In this document: positions 8,304-16,881 of the stretch, in pieces
Numbering within the stretch: the stretch's first letter is position 1
How the letters are laid out: each line of letters begins with the position of its first letter
Source of the DNA: Bacillota bacterium
GTDB lineage: Bacteria; Bacillota; Clostridia; Lachnospirales; Lachnospiraceae
Reading direction: 5' to 3'
DNA length: 34,858 nt
Assembly (NCBI GenBank): GCA_023393095.1
Contig: JAEWMT010000100.1
Location: 1 to 34,858, forward strand
The notes under the pieces: generated by a model
The model's input: only the letters and a program-made list of their open reading frames with translations
Database searches by the model: none
What the model was told of the DNA's origin: nothing
Program-made: the position numbers and the translations under genes

Positions 8304-8391
8304 TATAATACTGATAGACCTATCTTTTTGTACGAATAAATATTATTTTAATTGCAGATAATATTTGAAAATTCGATAGAGAGGTAATCAA

Positions 8392-8643
8392 ATGTCAGTA
8401 AACAATGATAATTCCAATTTGAAAGACTCAGAAATGAATCGCTCTTCAAACGATGCATCAACACCCATTGTAAATCATAAAACTGTTGGAAGAAATTCTT
8501 CGCAATTGGAAGAAGGAGATGCAACTTCTACAATAGAAAATGACAGGAACACTACCACTAATTATGTCGGTGGAGATGCCGAAAGATCATCATCAAGCCA
8601 TCAGTTTCATGAAATCTCAAAACAAAATAATAAAAAAAAATGA
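8392..8643 (+). CDS. Small hydrophilic low-complexity protein, function unknown
   Basis: An 83-residue ORF rich in Asn, Ser, Asp and Thr, with no hydrophobic stretch, no Cys and no Trp; it is probably disordered. It ends in a basic NKKK tail encoded by an A-rich run. The ATG at 8392 is preceded by GAGAGGTAATCAA, an acceptable ribosome binding site, and the ORF is followed within 60 bp by a good terminator, so it probably is a real gene. I recognise no family. Its composition resembles the 50-residue hydrophilic ORF at 23571-23723, but I see no alignable identity. Confidence 0.6.
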   Translation: MSVNNDNSNLKDSEMNRSSNDASTPIVNHKTVGRNSSQLEEGDATSTIENDRNTTTNYVGGDAERSSSSHQFHEISKQNNKKK

Positions 8644-8694
8644 GACTAATATAGCACTGAAAAATTATCTGCGATAATCCCTTATAAACATTTA

Positions 8695-8728
8695 GGGTGA
8701 AAATTACTTGATTTTCACCCTTTTATTA
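8695..8728 (+). terminator. Rho-independent terminator
   Basis: Stem GGGTGAAAAT (8695-8704) with ATTTTCACCC (8711-8720), 6-base loop, then TTTTATTA. It ends the DUF4317/small-protein unit. Confidence 0.85.
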
Positions 8729-8786
8729 TGTTTTAATATTATTAGGTACATTGATAATAACATATTTAATGATCGGAGGAAACTAA

Positions 8787-9647
8787 ATGACTAAAAACAG
8801 CCAACAATTCCTAAGAGGAGTCGAGAAGTATTCCCTATTACTATTAGGTTCTGTTATAGCAGCCGTAGGATTGGAAATCTTCTTGGTTCCCAATAATATC
8901 ATCGACGGCGGAATCGTCGGAATCTCAATTATTACCAGTTATCTGACGAAGCTTCCTATCGGCTTATTCACATTTGTTCTAAATTTACCATTTCTGTTCA
9001 TCGGTTATAAACAAATCGGCAAAACCTTTGTAGTTACTTCACTGTTTTCAATCACTACTTTTTCGGCCTTTACCTTCCTATTTCATCCAGTACCGGGACT
9101 AACCGATGATGTATTGCTTGCCACTGTTTTTGGTGGGATCATTCTGGGGGCAGGCGTGGGTCTAATCATTCGTTACGGCGGTTCTCTTGATGGTACCGAG
9201 ATTATAGCCATTATTTTTTGTAAGGGATCGGTATTTTCCATTGGACAGATTATAATGATATTTAATGTATTTATTTTCGGCTTTGCAGCTCTTGTGATAA
9301 AATGGGATCGTGCACTTTACTCTATGCTTGCTTATTTTGTAGCACATAAAGCGGTTGATATCGTTATCGATGGCTTTGATGAAGCGAAAGCTGTTATGAT
9401 TGTAACAGATCAGGGGGATGAAATTGCGGATGCAATTAATGCCCGTTTAGGTCGTGGGGTTACCTTCCTAGAAGGAAGAGGAGGCTATACCGGAGATCAG
9501 AAGGTAGTAATCTATTCGGTTGTCACCCGTTTGGAGTTGTCAAAACTGCGTTCAATTATTAATGATAAGGATCCGAATGCATTTGTAACAATTAATGACG
9601 TAGCGGATGTTATGGGTGGAACAAAACATAAGCGAGCAATTCATTAA
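8787..9647 (+). CDS. YitT family membrane protein (DUF161/DUF2179), copy 1
   Basis: A 286-residue YitT-type protein: five to six membrane helices (about residues 15-195) with the family motifs FLVPNNIIDGGIVGIS and GGSLDGTEIIA, followed by a soluble DUF2179 domain (about 205-280; VTFLEGRGGYTGDQKVVIY and later DPNAFVTINDV). YitT proteins are widespread in Firmicutes, and their transport role is not settled. The ATG at 8787 has CGGAGGAAA eight bases upstream. It lies alone between a terminator and a 325-bp gap, so it is probably monocistronic. A second, diverged member lies at 27735-28598. Confidence 0.92.
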   Translation: MTKNSQQFLRGVEKYSLLLLGSVIAAVGLEIFLVPNNIIDGGIVGISIITSYLTKLPIGLFTFVLNLPFLFIGYKQIGKTFVVTSLFSITTFSAFTFLFHPVPGLTDDVLLATVFGGIILGAGVGLIIRYGGSLDGTEIIAIIFCKGSVFSIGQIIMIFNVFIFGFAALVIKWDRALYSMLAYFVAHKAVDIVIDGFDEAKAVMIVTDQGDEIADAINARLGRGVTFLEGRGGYTGDQKVVIYSVVTRLELSKLRSIINDKDPNAFVTINDVADVMGGTKHKRAIH

Positions 9648-9972
9648 TCGGATTTGGGTATCACATTATCGCGCTGATTTACTCAGCACCATAGTTAACA
9701 AAAAACGATTCGTGTGAACTAGACACTGAATCATTATAAAAATCAAAAACCTGATACTTAGTTGTAATCTATAATTAAGGATAGGAAGGCTACATTCTCA
9801 GGATATATAACAGGCAAAGTGATAAAGAATGTAGTTTACAATAGTTCATGCCGAGAATATGGCTGCAATTATGGTTGGAGATAAAACTATAATTGCAGGT
9901 ATTAATCCCGGCATAATAAATATATCTATTATAATTTCTAAAAGTTTAAGTAAGAGAGTATGAGCGGTTCAA
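9648..9972. other. Intergenic region with several inverted repeats
   Basis: No convincing gene. Three foldbacks are visible: GATTCGTGT with ACACTGAATC near 9709-9733 (one bulge; a possible weak YitT terminator); CTACATTCT with AGAATGTAG near 9791-9836; and a larger nested structure at 9848-9914 listed separately. The region lies between convergent genes. Confidence 0.5.
9848..9914. repeat. Nested long hairpin between convergent genes
   Basis: Outer arms 9848-9856 with 9906-9914 (8 of 9 pair) and inner arms 9863-9876 with 9885-9898 (13 of 14 pair). No T-run follows directly on either strand, so it is not a standard terminator. It may protect the 3' end of the leftward operon or be a short foldback repeat. 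Confidence 0.55.
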
Positions 9973-11943
9973 TTATTCTTGCACATTTTTTCTATAACTG
10001 ATAAAGGTAGCAATAAAGTATAGGAAATATACAAATAAAAACAATCCAATCGAAGTTATTAATGTAGCAGGAAGAAGGTTTTTTGTGATAAAGGATTCTA
10101 GCATTGGAGTGATACAATAAGTAATTAAAATACTGATAGGAATTGGCAATAATACTGGAAAACCAAAATAAAATAAGCATTGCTTTAGGATGTATTGATC
10201 AATTTTCCCTTCTTCCATTCCCAGATTACGAAGAATTTTATATCGAAATTTATATCGGGAATCACTTAACTGCTGAACTGCCAGGATGGTTGCAGCAATG
10301 CAGATAAATACCAGCCCCAGATAGAATAGTGAAAATGAAAAAACGGTAAAGTCACTTCGGCTTTTTGCTAATAAGTCTCCTTTCACATTAATATCGTCTT
10401 CTAAGATATTATAAGAGGTTCTGCTTTGGCTTTTTATTGGATAAGGCTTGTTATAATTGTTTAAATTATTATAATCATCTACTGTAGTTTTCTTTTTGGT
10501 ATTCGCAGCGTACACAGTCTGTCTAACTTCCATTGTCTGTACGAGCTGATCCGGAACAATAATCAGATATTGGTCACCATTAATTCCCCATAGTCCAAAA
10601 TCCTCAAGATAACAATTCTGATATTTTAGTGTTGTACCGCAAAGTTTCACTTTAAAATTCTCTTCTTTATCTAACACTTCTTTTACTCCCAAAGTACATT
10701 GTACTAGAAAACATCCATCCTTTAAATTTACCTCCGAATAATTCAGTAATTTTCGAAGTTTCTGATAATCACTGTATTTCATCACAGTATCATCTTTAAA
10801 ATCACACCTGGTGAACGTGAACGGCAGCAGATTATAGATCGTTTTGGTACCGCTTCTATAGATAGGATAACTCAATTCACCCTTCACCTGTAAATTCTCA
10901 TGGATATAATCTTTATATGACCCGAAATCATTTTCAGTATTTTCACTGCTGATTGCAATATCAAAAGGACAGATCAGATTTGCCTGTGCATCAAAAAATC
11001 CTTTCATCAACATACCGATTGAGAAAGCGGTAAGAGTAAATGTAAGCAACATACCAAGGGTGCCTATAGTAATTCGCATTGTATTCATTTTTGCAGACAA
11101 GCTGCGAATTAGAAGGAAAATGCCGTTCTTATATTTTAGTCTCTTATTTTCAATAAATAATTTCACTAGGATAGAAGATATAGAAAAATAAAATCCATAG
11201 ATACATATAATACAGCAAAGTAGGGTGACACCAAGCTTATTTAATTCTAAAACATTGTCCCCATTGTTGAAATTATTCCAGTTAAGTATAACTCCATAAG
11301 CACCAATGATCAATGAGATGATAGAGATGATCCAACTCCATTTCGTATTATAAAACATCATGGTCTCATTTTTCTTTTCTGCATATAACAGATTATAGAT
11401 TGTCATCTTTCGCAATTTCCACTGTGACCGTATTAATGAGAATGCAAATATGAGTATTACATAGAGTAATGTACGTAATAAAGCATTGATAGAAAAAGTT
11501 ACTTTCACCTGATATTGTACTTCAAATACATGCATTATAATCACTGTAATTATCTGATATAAGAAAGATCCTGTTACTAAGCTGATCAAAAATGAGATAG
11601 AACCTATAATTAAATTTTCCCCAAGGAAAAGCCTTGAAATTGCCCGATTACTGATACCTAAACTCATGTAAATACCAAGTTCCCGACTTCTTCTTTGAAG
11701 CATAAAATTATTCATATAATGAACAAGCCAGGCTGAGACTAATACAATGATTACGGAAACTACAGTAATTACATAAACCATTTTATCTAAAACTTCACAA
11801 AGATCTAATATATCTTTAGAAAATATCATCATATTAAAAGCATATAGCAATGAGAAAATGATGGTGAGACTTAATAAATAGATCGTATAATCCTTTATGG
11901 AGCGTTTTGCATTGCGAAGGGCCAGTTTACCTAGCATCGGCAT
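9973..11943 (-). CDS. Bce-type ABC transporter permease (peptide antibiotic resistance)
   Basis: Large FtsX-family permease of a Bce-type exporter/sensor that frees cell-wall lipid targets from peptide antibiotics such as bacitracin or lantibiotics. The architecture is as expected: about 656 residues, one N-terminal helix, groups of helices, then a soluble extracellular domain of roughly 200 residues (about 310-510) before the last three helices. The motif LRNAKRSIKDYTIYLLSL at the N-terminus and LYAEKKNE after the fourth helix are typical of the family. I choose the ATG at 11943 (GGAGG five bases upstream) over a TTG at 11955, giving a 17-bp overlap with the ATPase gene. The kinase and regulator genes lie upstream on the same strand. 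The inducing peptide cannot be predicted. Confidence 0.9.
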   Translation of the reverse strand: MPMLGKLALRNAKRSIKDYTIYLLSLTIIFSLLYAFNMMIFSKDILDLCEVLDKMVYVITVVSVIIVLVSAWLVHYMNNFMLQRRSRELGIYMSLGISNRAISRLFLGENLIIGSISFLISLVTGSFLYQIITVIIMHVFEVQYQVKVTFSINALLRTLLYVILIFAFSLIRSQWKLRKMTIYNLLYAEKKNETMMFYNTKWSWIISIISLIIGAYGVILNWNNFNNGDNVLELNKLGVTLLCCIICIYGFYFSISSILVKLFIENKRLKYKNGIFLLIRSLSAKMNTMRITIGTLGMLLTFTLTAFSIGMLMKGFFDAQANLICPFDIAISSENTENDFGSYKDYIHENLQVKGELSYPIYRSGTKTIYNLLPFTFTRCDFKDDTVMKYSDYQKLRKLLNYSEVNLKDGCFLVQCTLGVKEVLDKEENFKVKLCGTTLKYQNCYLEDFGLWGINGDQYLIIVPDQLVQTMEVRQTVYAANTKKKTTVDDYNNLNNYNKPYPIKSQSRTSYNILEDDINVKGDLLAKSRSDFTVFSFSLFYLGLVFICIAATILAVQQLSDSRYKFRYKILRNLGMEEGKIDQYILKQCLFYFGFPVLLPIPISILITYCITPMLESFITKNLLPATLITSIGLFLFVYFLYFIATFISYRKNVQE

Positions 11944-12694
11944 CTTCACCTCCAAGCAGGGTTACGGTATCGAGGATTCTTTGAAAGAATTCCATTCTGC
12001 TTTGTTCTCCCCGAAAGATTTCATTAAACAGTTTCCCATCCTTTAAGAATAAGATTCTTTTACAATAGCTGGCGGAGAAAATATCATGAGTGACCATCAG
12101 AATTGTAGCATTCATCTGTTGATTCATATCCTCAAGAGTATGTAAAAGCATGCTGGAGGATTTTGAATCCAAAGCTCCGGTGGGCTCATCGGCTAGAATA
12201 ATCTTTGGTTTGTTAATTAGAGCTCTCGCGCAGGCGCAGCGTTGTCTTTGTCCACCGGATACTTCATAGGGGAATTTTGAAAGCACATCACCAATTCCTA
12301 ATTTAACTGCAATATTTCTTACTTTAGACTCTAAATTTTTCGTATCATCCTTTACTATCGTCGGAGCTAAAGCAATATTCTCCTCTAAGGTAAGAGTATC
12401 CAAAAGATTGAAATCCTGAAAGATAAAGCCTAGGTTTTGCTGGCGGAATTTGGCTAATTTATAATCCTTTAGCTGTGTTATATCCGTACCATCCAGATAA
12501 ATGTGTCCGGCCGTTACCCTATCTATGGTAGAGATACAATTTAAAAGGGTACTTTTACCGCTTCCGGAGGCTCCCATAATGCCTACAAATTCACCTTCCC
12601 TAATCGTAAATGAGATTCGATTAATTGCTTTTGTAATCATAGTTTTTGTACCATAATATTTTTCTAAGTTCTCAATTTTAAGTAATGCTTCCAC
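11927..12694 (-). CDS. Bce-type ABC transporter ATP-binding protein
   Basis: ATPase of the peptide antibiotic resistance transporter, of the MacB/LolD-like type that pairs with FtsX-fold permeases. Walker A GASGSGKST (residues 41-49), Q-loop FQDF, signature VSGGQRQR (about 145-152), Walker B IILADEPTGALD (about 166-176) and H-loop VTHD are intact in 255 residues. The start is GTG at 12694, with AAAGGAG eight bases upstream. The permease gene overlaps its 3' end. The 5' leader holds a 153-bp foldback repeat starting 22 bp before the GTG, which separates this gene from the kinase gene 268 bp upstream; the transporter promoter should therefore lie at about 12870-12962, the usual place for a BceR-type target, though I cannot name its boxes. 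Confidence 0.92.
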   Translation of the reverse strand: MEALLKIENLEKYYGTKTMITKAINRISFTIREGEFVGIMGASGSGKSTLLNCISTIDRVTAGHIYLDGTDITQLKDYKLAKFRQQNLGFIFQDFNLLDTLTLEENIALAPTIVKDDTKNLESKVRNIAVKLGIGDVLSKFPYEVSGGQRQRCACARALINKPKIILADEPTGALDSKSSSMLLHTLEDMNQQMNATILMVTHDIFSASYCKRILFLKDGKLFNEIFRGEQSRMEFFQRILDTVTLLGGEDADAR

Positions 12695-12716
12695 TTAATA
12701 TACTCCTTTCTTCTCT

Positions 12717-12869
12717 ATAGGTAATTGCGAAACTATTAAGTTACATTAATTTTCTGTATAACACATACAAATTCCTCCGCTCCAACGCTCCTTCGGGCTT
12801 AACTTCCGCTTCGGAATTGTATGTGCTATACAGAAAATATTAAGATAATTGAGTTTCGCAATTACCTAT
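12717..12869. repeat. 153-bp foldback (MITE-like) element, copy A
   Basis: Perfect 18-bp terminal inverted repeats (12717-12734 and 12852-12869; core TAGGTAATTGCGAAACT). Pairing continues with few mismatches to about 12775 and 12813, leaving a GC-richer loop (GCTCCAACGCTCCTTCGGGC region). The same terminal sequence recurs as a 50-bp element at 23745-23794. No ORF is inside. Obvious target-site duplications are not visible. Confidence 0.75.
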
Positions 12870-12962
12870 CTAAAACAGTATGAATATAGTTATTGTTGCA
12901 CTGCTTATAATCATCTGTTTTGATTGAAGCTAAGTATAACAAAACGGAAATCCTATTTGTAC

Positions 12963-13994
12963 TTACAGTTTTGTAAGTCCCTTTGATACGTCAGCAGTGA
13001 GTCTTCCGATAGGAAAGGAAAGGGTAATCCTGGTACAAAGGCCTTTCACTGACTCCGCGGAAATATCAAGTCCCAGTTTATCACACAATTTTTTACAAAG
13101 ATAAAGGCCAAGGCCAGTGGACTGTTTATTGTTACGATTTGTTCCGGTAAAACCTTTCTCAAAAATCCGAGATATATCGGACTCAGAAATTCCGATACCA
13201 TTGTCCTCTATGGATAATGAGATTCCCTGAGTGGTAACCTTAGAAAATATATGGATTTTGGCATTTACATTCTGATGATATTTTATTGCATTCGAAATAA
13301 TTTGGTTTATAATATAACTCAGCCATTTTTCATCCGTCCAAACCATATCCTGTGTTTCATCGACGATCAGAGATATTTGATTTTCCATGAATACTGTTCT
13401 CTGATTTAGAATAACGGACTGAACAATATCAAAAAGCCGAATTTTCTTTATAAAGTAATCCTGTTCCACAGTCTCACTTCGGGCATAATAAAGGGTCTGC
13501 TCGACCAGATAATAAATTCTTTGAAGCTCTTGTTCAATTCTTTTCGTTTCCTCTGATTTATGATTATTACAAATTAATTGTATCGCTGTAATTGGGGTTT
13601 TGACTTCGTGAATCCATTTTTCGATATATTCCTTATAGGATTGCTGGGCTTCCCTTGCTTTACCAATTTCCTCGGTCATAGATTTTGTTGCTTCATACAG
13701 CATGTTAAAATAGACCTTTTCCAATTGATTGGAAGGTTTATTTAATATTTCACAGATGAGATATTTTTGATCCAACTCAGATAATAACTGATGCATTGTA
13801 CGATATTTACGCTTCACTTGATAATACTGCGATGCCAGATAGCTTATTAAGATAAATATCCAGCATAGTAGAATTATTAGTATGGCACTTGAAGATAATC
13901 CCATCATTTTAAGAAAAAGAGTCAACCCTATAGCGCAAAAAAGCTGTAGTAATAGTAGAAGGACTCTATCACATATGTAATCAATTAAACTCAT
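12963..13994 (-). CDS. Intramembrane-sensing histidine kinase (BceS-like)
   Basis: A 343-residue kinase with two close N-terminal membrane helices (about 8-30 and 37-57) and almost no extracellular loop, the hallmark of Bce-type kinases that sense through their ABC transporter. Downstream are an H-box WIHEVKTPITAI (His about 129), N-box NQIISNAIKYH, G1 DNGIGI, F-box FEKGFTG and G2 GLGLYLCKKL. It starts with the ATGA overlap with the response regulator stop (13991-13994), so the two are translationally coupled. The ABC genes that it should sense through follow after 268 bp on the same strand. Confidence 0.92.
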   Translation of the reverse strand: MSLIDYICDRVLLLLLQLFCAIGLTLFLKMMGLSSSAILIILLCWIFILISYLASQYYQVKRKYRTMHQLLSELDQKYLICEILNKPSNQLEKVYFNMLYEATKSMTEEIGKAREAQQSYKEYIEKWIHEVKTPITAIQLICNNHKSEETKRIEQELQRIYYLVEQTLYYARSETVEQDYFIKKIRLFDIVQSVILNQRTVFMENQISLIVDETQDMVWTDEKWLSYIINQIISNAIKYHQNVNAKIHIFSKVTTQGISLSIEDNGIGISESDISRIFEKGFTGTNRNNKQSTGLGLYLCKKLCDKLGLDISAESVKGLCTRITLSFPIGRLTADVSKGLTKL

Positions 13995-14665
13995 AAATCA
14001 TCCTTTCTCCGAATTCGATATCCGGATTTGGGAACGGTCTCAATAAAATCAGGATACCCTATGTCGGACAGACGTTTTCTCAGCCTTGATAAATTCACGT
14101 TAAAGATGTTTTCATCCACATAAAGTTTGTTCTCCCATAAAAATTCAATCAATTCATCCCGCGAAACAATACGTTCCTTATTCAGAAATAGACAGGATAG
14201 AAGTTTCATCTCATTTTTGGAAAGCTCTAAAAGCTTATCCCCGAGCTTTAGCTGACTTTTAATAATATTAAGGCAGCTATCGTCAAAGATCAATTCGTCC
14301 ATGCAATTAACACTATTTCGTTCCAGCATTCTTCTGACCTTTGCCAGTATTACAGGCAGGCTGTAAGGCTTACGAATATAATCATCACCACCAAGTGCCA
14401 TTGCTTTCAGTTCATCCATCTCACAATCCCTTCCGGTTACAAAAAGAATTGGAATCTGAGAAACTTCTCGAATTCTTTGACAAATACAAAATCCATCCTC
14501 TTCCGCCAAATTTATGTCCAGAAGAATCGCATCAGCTTTTTGTACAAGCTTATTGACGCTTTTGGTATCCACCGGACACAGAGTATGATAGTCGTTCTTT
14601 ATAAAATAATTTGATACTTCTAATCGAATATTTTCATTGTCCTCTATAATCATAACTGTTGACAT
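13991..14665 (-). CDS. OmpR-family response regulator (BceR-like)
   Basis: A 224-residue DNA-binding regulator: receiver domain with acidic pair ED (residues 8-9), phosphoacceptor Asp in LLDINL (about 50), Thr in FVTGRD and Lys in RKPY, then a winged-helix output domain with NVNLSRLRKRL and ETVPKSGYRI near the end. The ATG at 14665 has AAGGAGA upstream. It opens the leftward Bce-type module and is divergent from a TetR gene across 120 bp, so the two promoters lie back to back. The expected target is the ABC transporter promoter downstream of the kinase gene. Confidence 0.92.
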   Translation of the reverse strand: MSTVMIIEDNENIRLEVSNYFIKNDYHTLCPVDTKSVNKLVQKADAILLDINLAEEDGFCICQRIREVSQIPILFVTGRDCEMDELKAMALGGDDYIRKPYSLPVILAKVRRMLERNSVNCMDELIFDDSCLNIIKSQLKLGDKLLELSKNEMKLLSCLFLNKERIVSRDELIEFLWENKLYVDENIFNVNLSRLRKRLSDIGYPDFIETVPKSGYRIRRKDDL

Positions 14666-14730
14666 ATATTTAATCTCCTTTACCTACTGTCATGATATTC
14701 CATAATAACCTCATTTTGTTGCAAAAACAA

Positions 14731-14748
14731 GATATGAGTATACATATC
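14731..14748. promoter_or_regulatory. Candidate TetR operator in a divergent promoter region
   Basis: Inverted repeat GATATG (14731-14736), 6-base centre, CATATC (14743-14748), 38 bp upstream of the rightward TetR gene. A weak promoter TTGCAA (14719-14724), 16-bp spacer, TACATA (14741-14746) overlaps it. Suggestive of autorepression only. Confidence 0.4.
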
Positions 14749-14785
14749 ATAGATTTACTTTAATAAATATAAAGGAGCATATTGT

Positions 14786-15451
14786 ATGTCAAAGAAATAT
14801 AACTCACAGGCGACCATTGATAATATATTATCTGTTTCAGCACAGTTGTTTTTAGAAAAGGGATTTGATAAAACCAGTATGCAGGACATTGCTGAAACCG
14901 CCGGGATATCAAAAGGAGCTATTTATCATCATTTTAAGTCAAAAGATGAAATTATCAATGCTGTTACAGAAAAACAAACACAAGTTAACAAGTCAATAAT
15001 TGAACATTGGCTTTCTGAAATAGAGTCTTTCAGCGGAAAGGAAAAACTGATTGCTATTTTAGAAAAAAATCTTGACAGTCAAGAAGCGCATTACTTAGAT
15101 AATGTAATGAGCGTTCGTATGAAAAGTGCAGAATTTGTTTTGTCCTATATGCAGGATTGTGTAAATCAGGATGCTTTCCTTATTTCTAAAATAATTCAAC
15201 AAGGTGTAGCAGATGGTTCACTTATCACTGATTTTCCTGATGAATGTGCAGAAGTTTTTTTGTTATTAATGAACGTATGGTGTGACCCCGCTGTTTTTAA
15301 CTGTGATATTGAGAAATTATCACTCCGTTTAAGATTTTTGCAGTACTTGATGAAATCGATCGGAATAGACGTATTAAGTGATACGCTTCTTAAAAAAACT
15401 TTAGACTTATTACAGAAGCTATATGCAAAGGAGGATCGTTCCCATGAATAA
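14786..15451 (+). CDS. TetR/AcrR family transcriptional regulator
   Basis: A 221-residue TetR regulator with the typical N-terminal domain: AQLFLEKGFDKTSMQDIAE, then AGISKGAIYHHFKSKDEI (about 36-55) containing the recognition helix. The rest is a helical ligand-binding region without an assignable ligand. The ATG at 14786 has AAAGGAG nine bases upstream. Its last codons overlap the start of the ABC ATPase gene by 8 bp, so regulator and exporter are one unit. It probably represses its own operon and is relieved by the drug or peptide that the transporter handles. Confidence 0.92.
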   Translation: MSKKYNSQATIDNILSVSAQLFLEKGFDKTSMQDIAETAGISKGAIYHHFKSKDEIINAVTEKQTQVNKSIIEHWLSEIESFSGKEKLIAILEKNLDSQEAHYLDNVMSVRMKSAEFVLSYMQDCVNQDAFLISKIIQQGVADGSLITDFPDECAEVFLLLMNVWCDPAVFNCDIEKLSLRLRFLQYLMKSIGIDVLSDTLLKKTLDLLQKLYAKEDRSHE

Positions 15452-16187
15452 AACCTTAGTTGTGGAAACAAAAAACCTAACGAAAACTTTTCTTAAAAAT
15501 GAGGTTATCAAGAATTGTAATATGAGTGTGGAAAAAGGTGAAATTTATGGTCTATTAGGAGCAAACGGAGCTGGAAAAACGACAATATTTAAAATATTAT
15601 CTGGGCTTCTTATACCAACAATGGGTACAGCGAAAGTTTTAGAAATGGATATTATATCGCAACGTGATAGCATTTTATCAGAGATTGGAACAATAATTGA
15701 AACTCCTATATTTTATGAACATTTATCAGCTACCGAGAATTTGGAAATACATCTTGCCTATATGAATAAGGCCCACGTAGATATATCCTCTGTTTTATCA
15801 AAAGTCGGCTTAAATAATACAGGAGTTCAGCCAGTTTCAACATTTTCCTTGGGCATGAGACAACGGTTAGCCATCGCAAGGGCTATTGTACATAGGCCAA
15901 AGCTATTAATTTTAGACGAACCTATTAATGGGCTTGACCCGATGGGAATTAGAGAAATGCGAGATTTTTTTATGGAACTCGTAAAAGAGCAAGATATAAC
16001 CCTGCTAATTTCTAGTCACATTTTGACGGAGATTGAACACATTGCTGATACCATTGGAATAATCAAAGATGGAACAATAGTAAAAGAAGTTTCTATGGCA
16101 AAATTAAAATTAGAATATCCCTCTGGCCTTGAAAATTATTACATGGATATAGTAACCGGGAGGAGAGAAAATGAGAACACTTATTAA
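15444..16187 (+). CDS. ABC exporter ATP-binding protein (BcrA/lantibiotic-immunity-like)
   Basis: A 247-residue ATPase of the DrrA/BcrA type used for bacitracin or lantibiotic self-protection. Walker A GANGAGKTT (39-47), signature FSLGMRQR (about 134-141), Walker B LLILDEPINGLDP (about 154-166) and a SSH H-loop are present. Start: the ATG at 15444 follows AAAGGAGG and is preferred to the in-frame ATG at 15423, which has no ribosome binding site and lies inside the TetR gene. It overlaps TetR upstream by 8 bp and the permease downstream by 17 bp, a tightly coupled operon. No lantibiotic biosynthesis genes are in the window, so this is probably resistance rather than producer immunity. Confidence 0.9.
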   Translation: MNKTLVVETKNLTKTFLKNEVIKNCNMSVEKGEIYGLLGANGAGKTTIFKILSGLLIPTMGTAKVLEMDIISQRDSILSEIGTIIETPIFYEHLSATENLEIHLAYMNKAHVDISSVLSKVGLNNTGVQPVSTFSLGMRQRLAIARAIVHRPKLLILDEPINGLDPMGIREMRDFFMELVKEQDITLLISSHILTEIEHIADTIGIIKDGTIVKEVSMAKLKLEYPSGLENYYMDIVTGRRENENTY

Positions 16188-16881
16188 ATTAGAATTGAAA
16201 AAAAATAAAATTCGGACTTATATGATAGCTACTCTTATCATTACAATAACAATGTTAGGCTTCCTGTATCTTTTTGCATATGCGCCAATGTTAGAACCAA
16301 CTGATAAAGACATGGCGATTTTTTCGGGGTATAAAAATCTTATTCCTTTGTTTGGTGTATTGAATATGGCGGTGTTTTGTGTATTGTCTGCTGTTATGTA
16401 TTCGAAATTTATTATAGAAGAATACACCGGAAAACGTCTAATTTTACTTTTTTCATATCCAGTAAGTAGGAAAATAATTATACTATCAAAACTAAGCGTT
16501 ATAAATATATTTATAGTGATTTCAATGATTATTAGCAACTTTATTATCTTCTTGATATTTGGTATAGCAGAAAATTTTATGCACCTTGTAAATGAGAAAT
16601 TTACACTTGCTATCATGCTACAAGCTATCGAAACTACTCTTATTATGTCTTTTATCGCTGCAAGCATAGGAACTGTGGCAGTTGGAATTGGGTTTATAAA
16701 AAAATCCGTGCCAACCACCATTGTTGCAGCCGTGCTTATTGCCTCTTTAATGTGTAATATTGTTGCAAATACAACTTCTAGCAAAACAGTAATGTACACA
16801 TTCGCAATGGTAATGATATTGATTGGAATATTATTCTCAATGATTTTAATAAAAAAAGTAAATAGTATGGAGGTTGAATAA
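16171..16881 (+). CDS. ABC-2 type exporter permease
   Basis: A 236-residue membrane protein with six hydrophobic segments and the N-terminal pattern of ABC-2 permeases (MRTLIKLELKKNKIRTYMIA, an amphipathic start, then the first helix). It includes EEYTGKRLILLFSYPVSRKI, the conserved cytoplasmic loop in bacitracin/lantibiotic-type permeases (E..T...ll.yPi.R). It overlaps the ATPase gene by 17 bp; the following small membrane gene starts on the base directly after its stop codon. The strongly AT-rich sequence leaves a 236-codon open frame on the opposite strand, which I regard as a shadow. Confidence 0.87.
   Translation: MRTLIKLELKKNKIRTYMIATLIITITMLGFLYLFAYAPMLEPTDKDMAIFSGYKNLIPLFGVLNMAVFCVLSAVMYSKFIIEEYTGKRLILLFSYPVSRKIIILSKLSVINIFIVISMIISNFIIFLIFGIAENFMHLVNEKFTLAIMLQAIETTLIMSFIAASIGTVAVGIGFIKKSVPTTIVAAVLIASLMCNIVANTTSSKTVMYTFAMVMILIGILFSMILIKKVNSMEVE

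Noticed and set aside
9849..9914. Leftward mini-ORF of about 22 hydrophobic residues in the nested hairpin, toxin-like at first sight
   Set aside because: No ribosome binding site before the ATG; the codons are a by-product of the inverted repeat.
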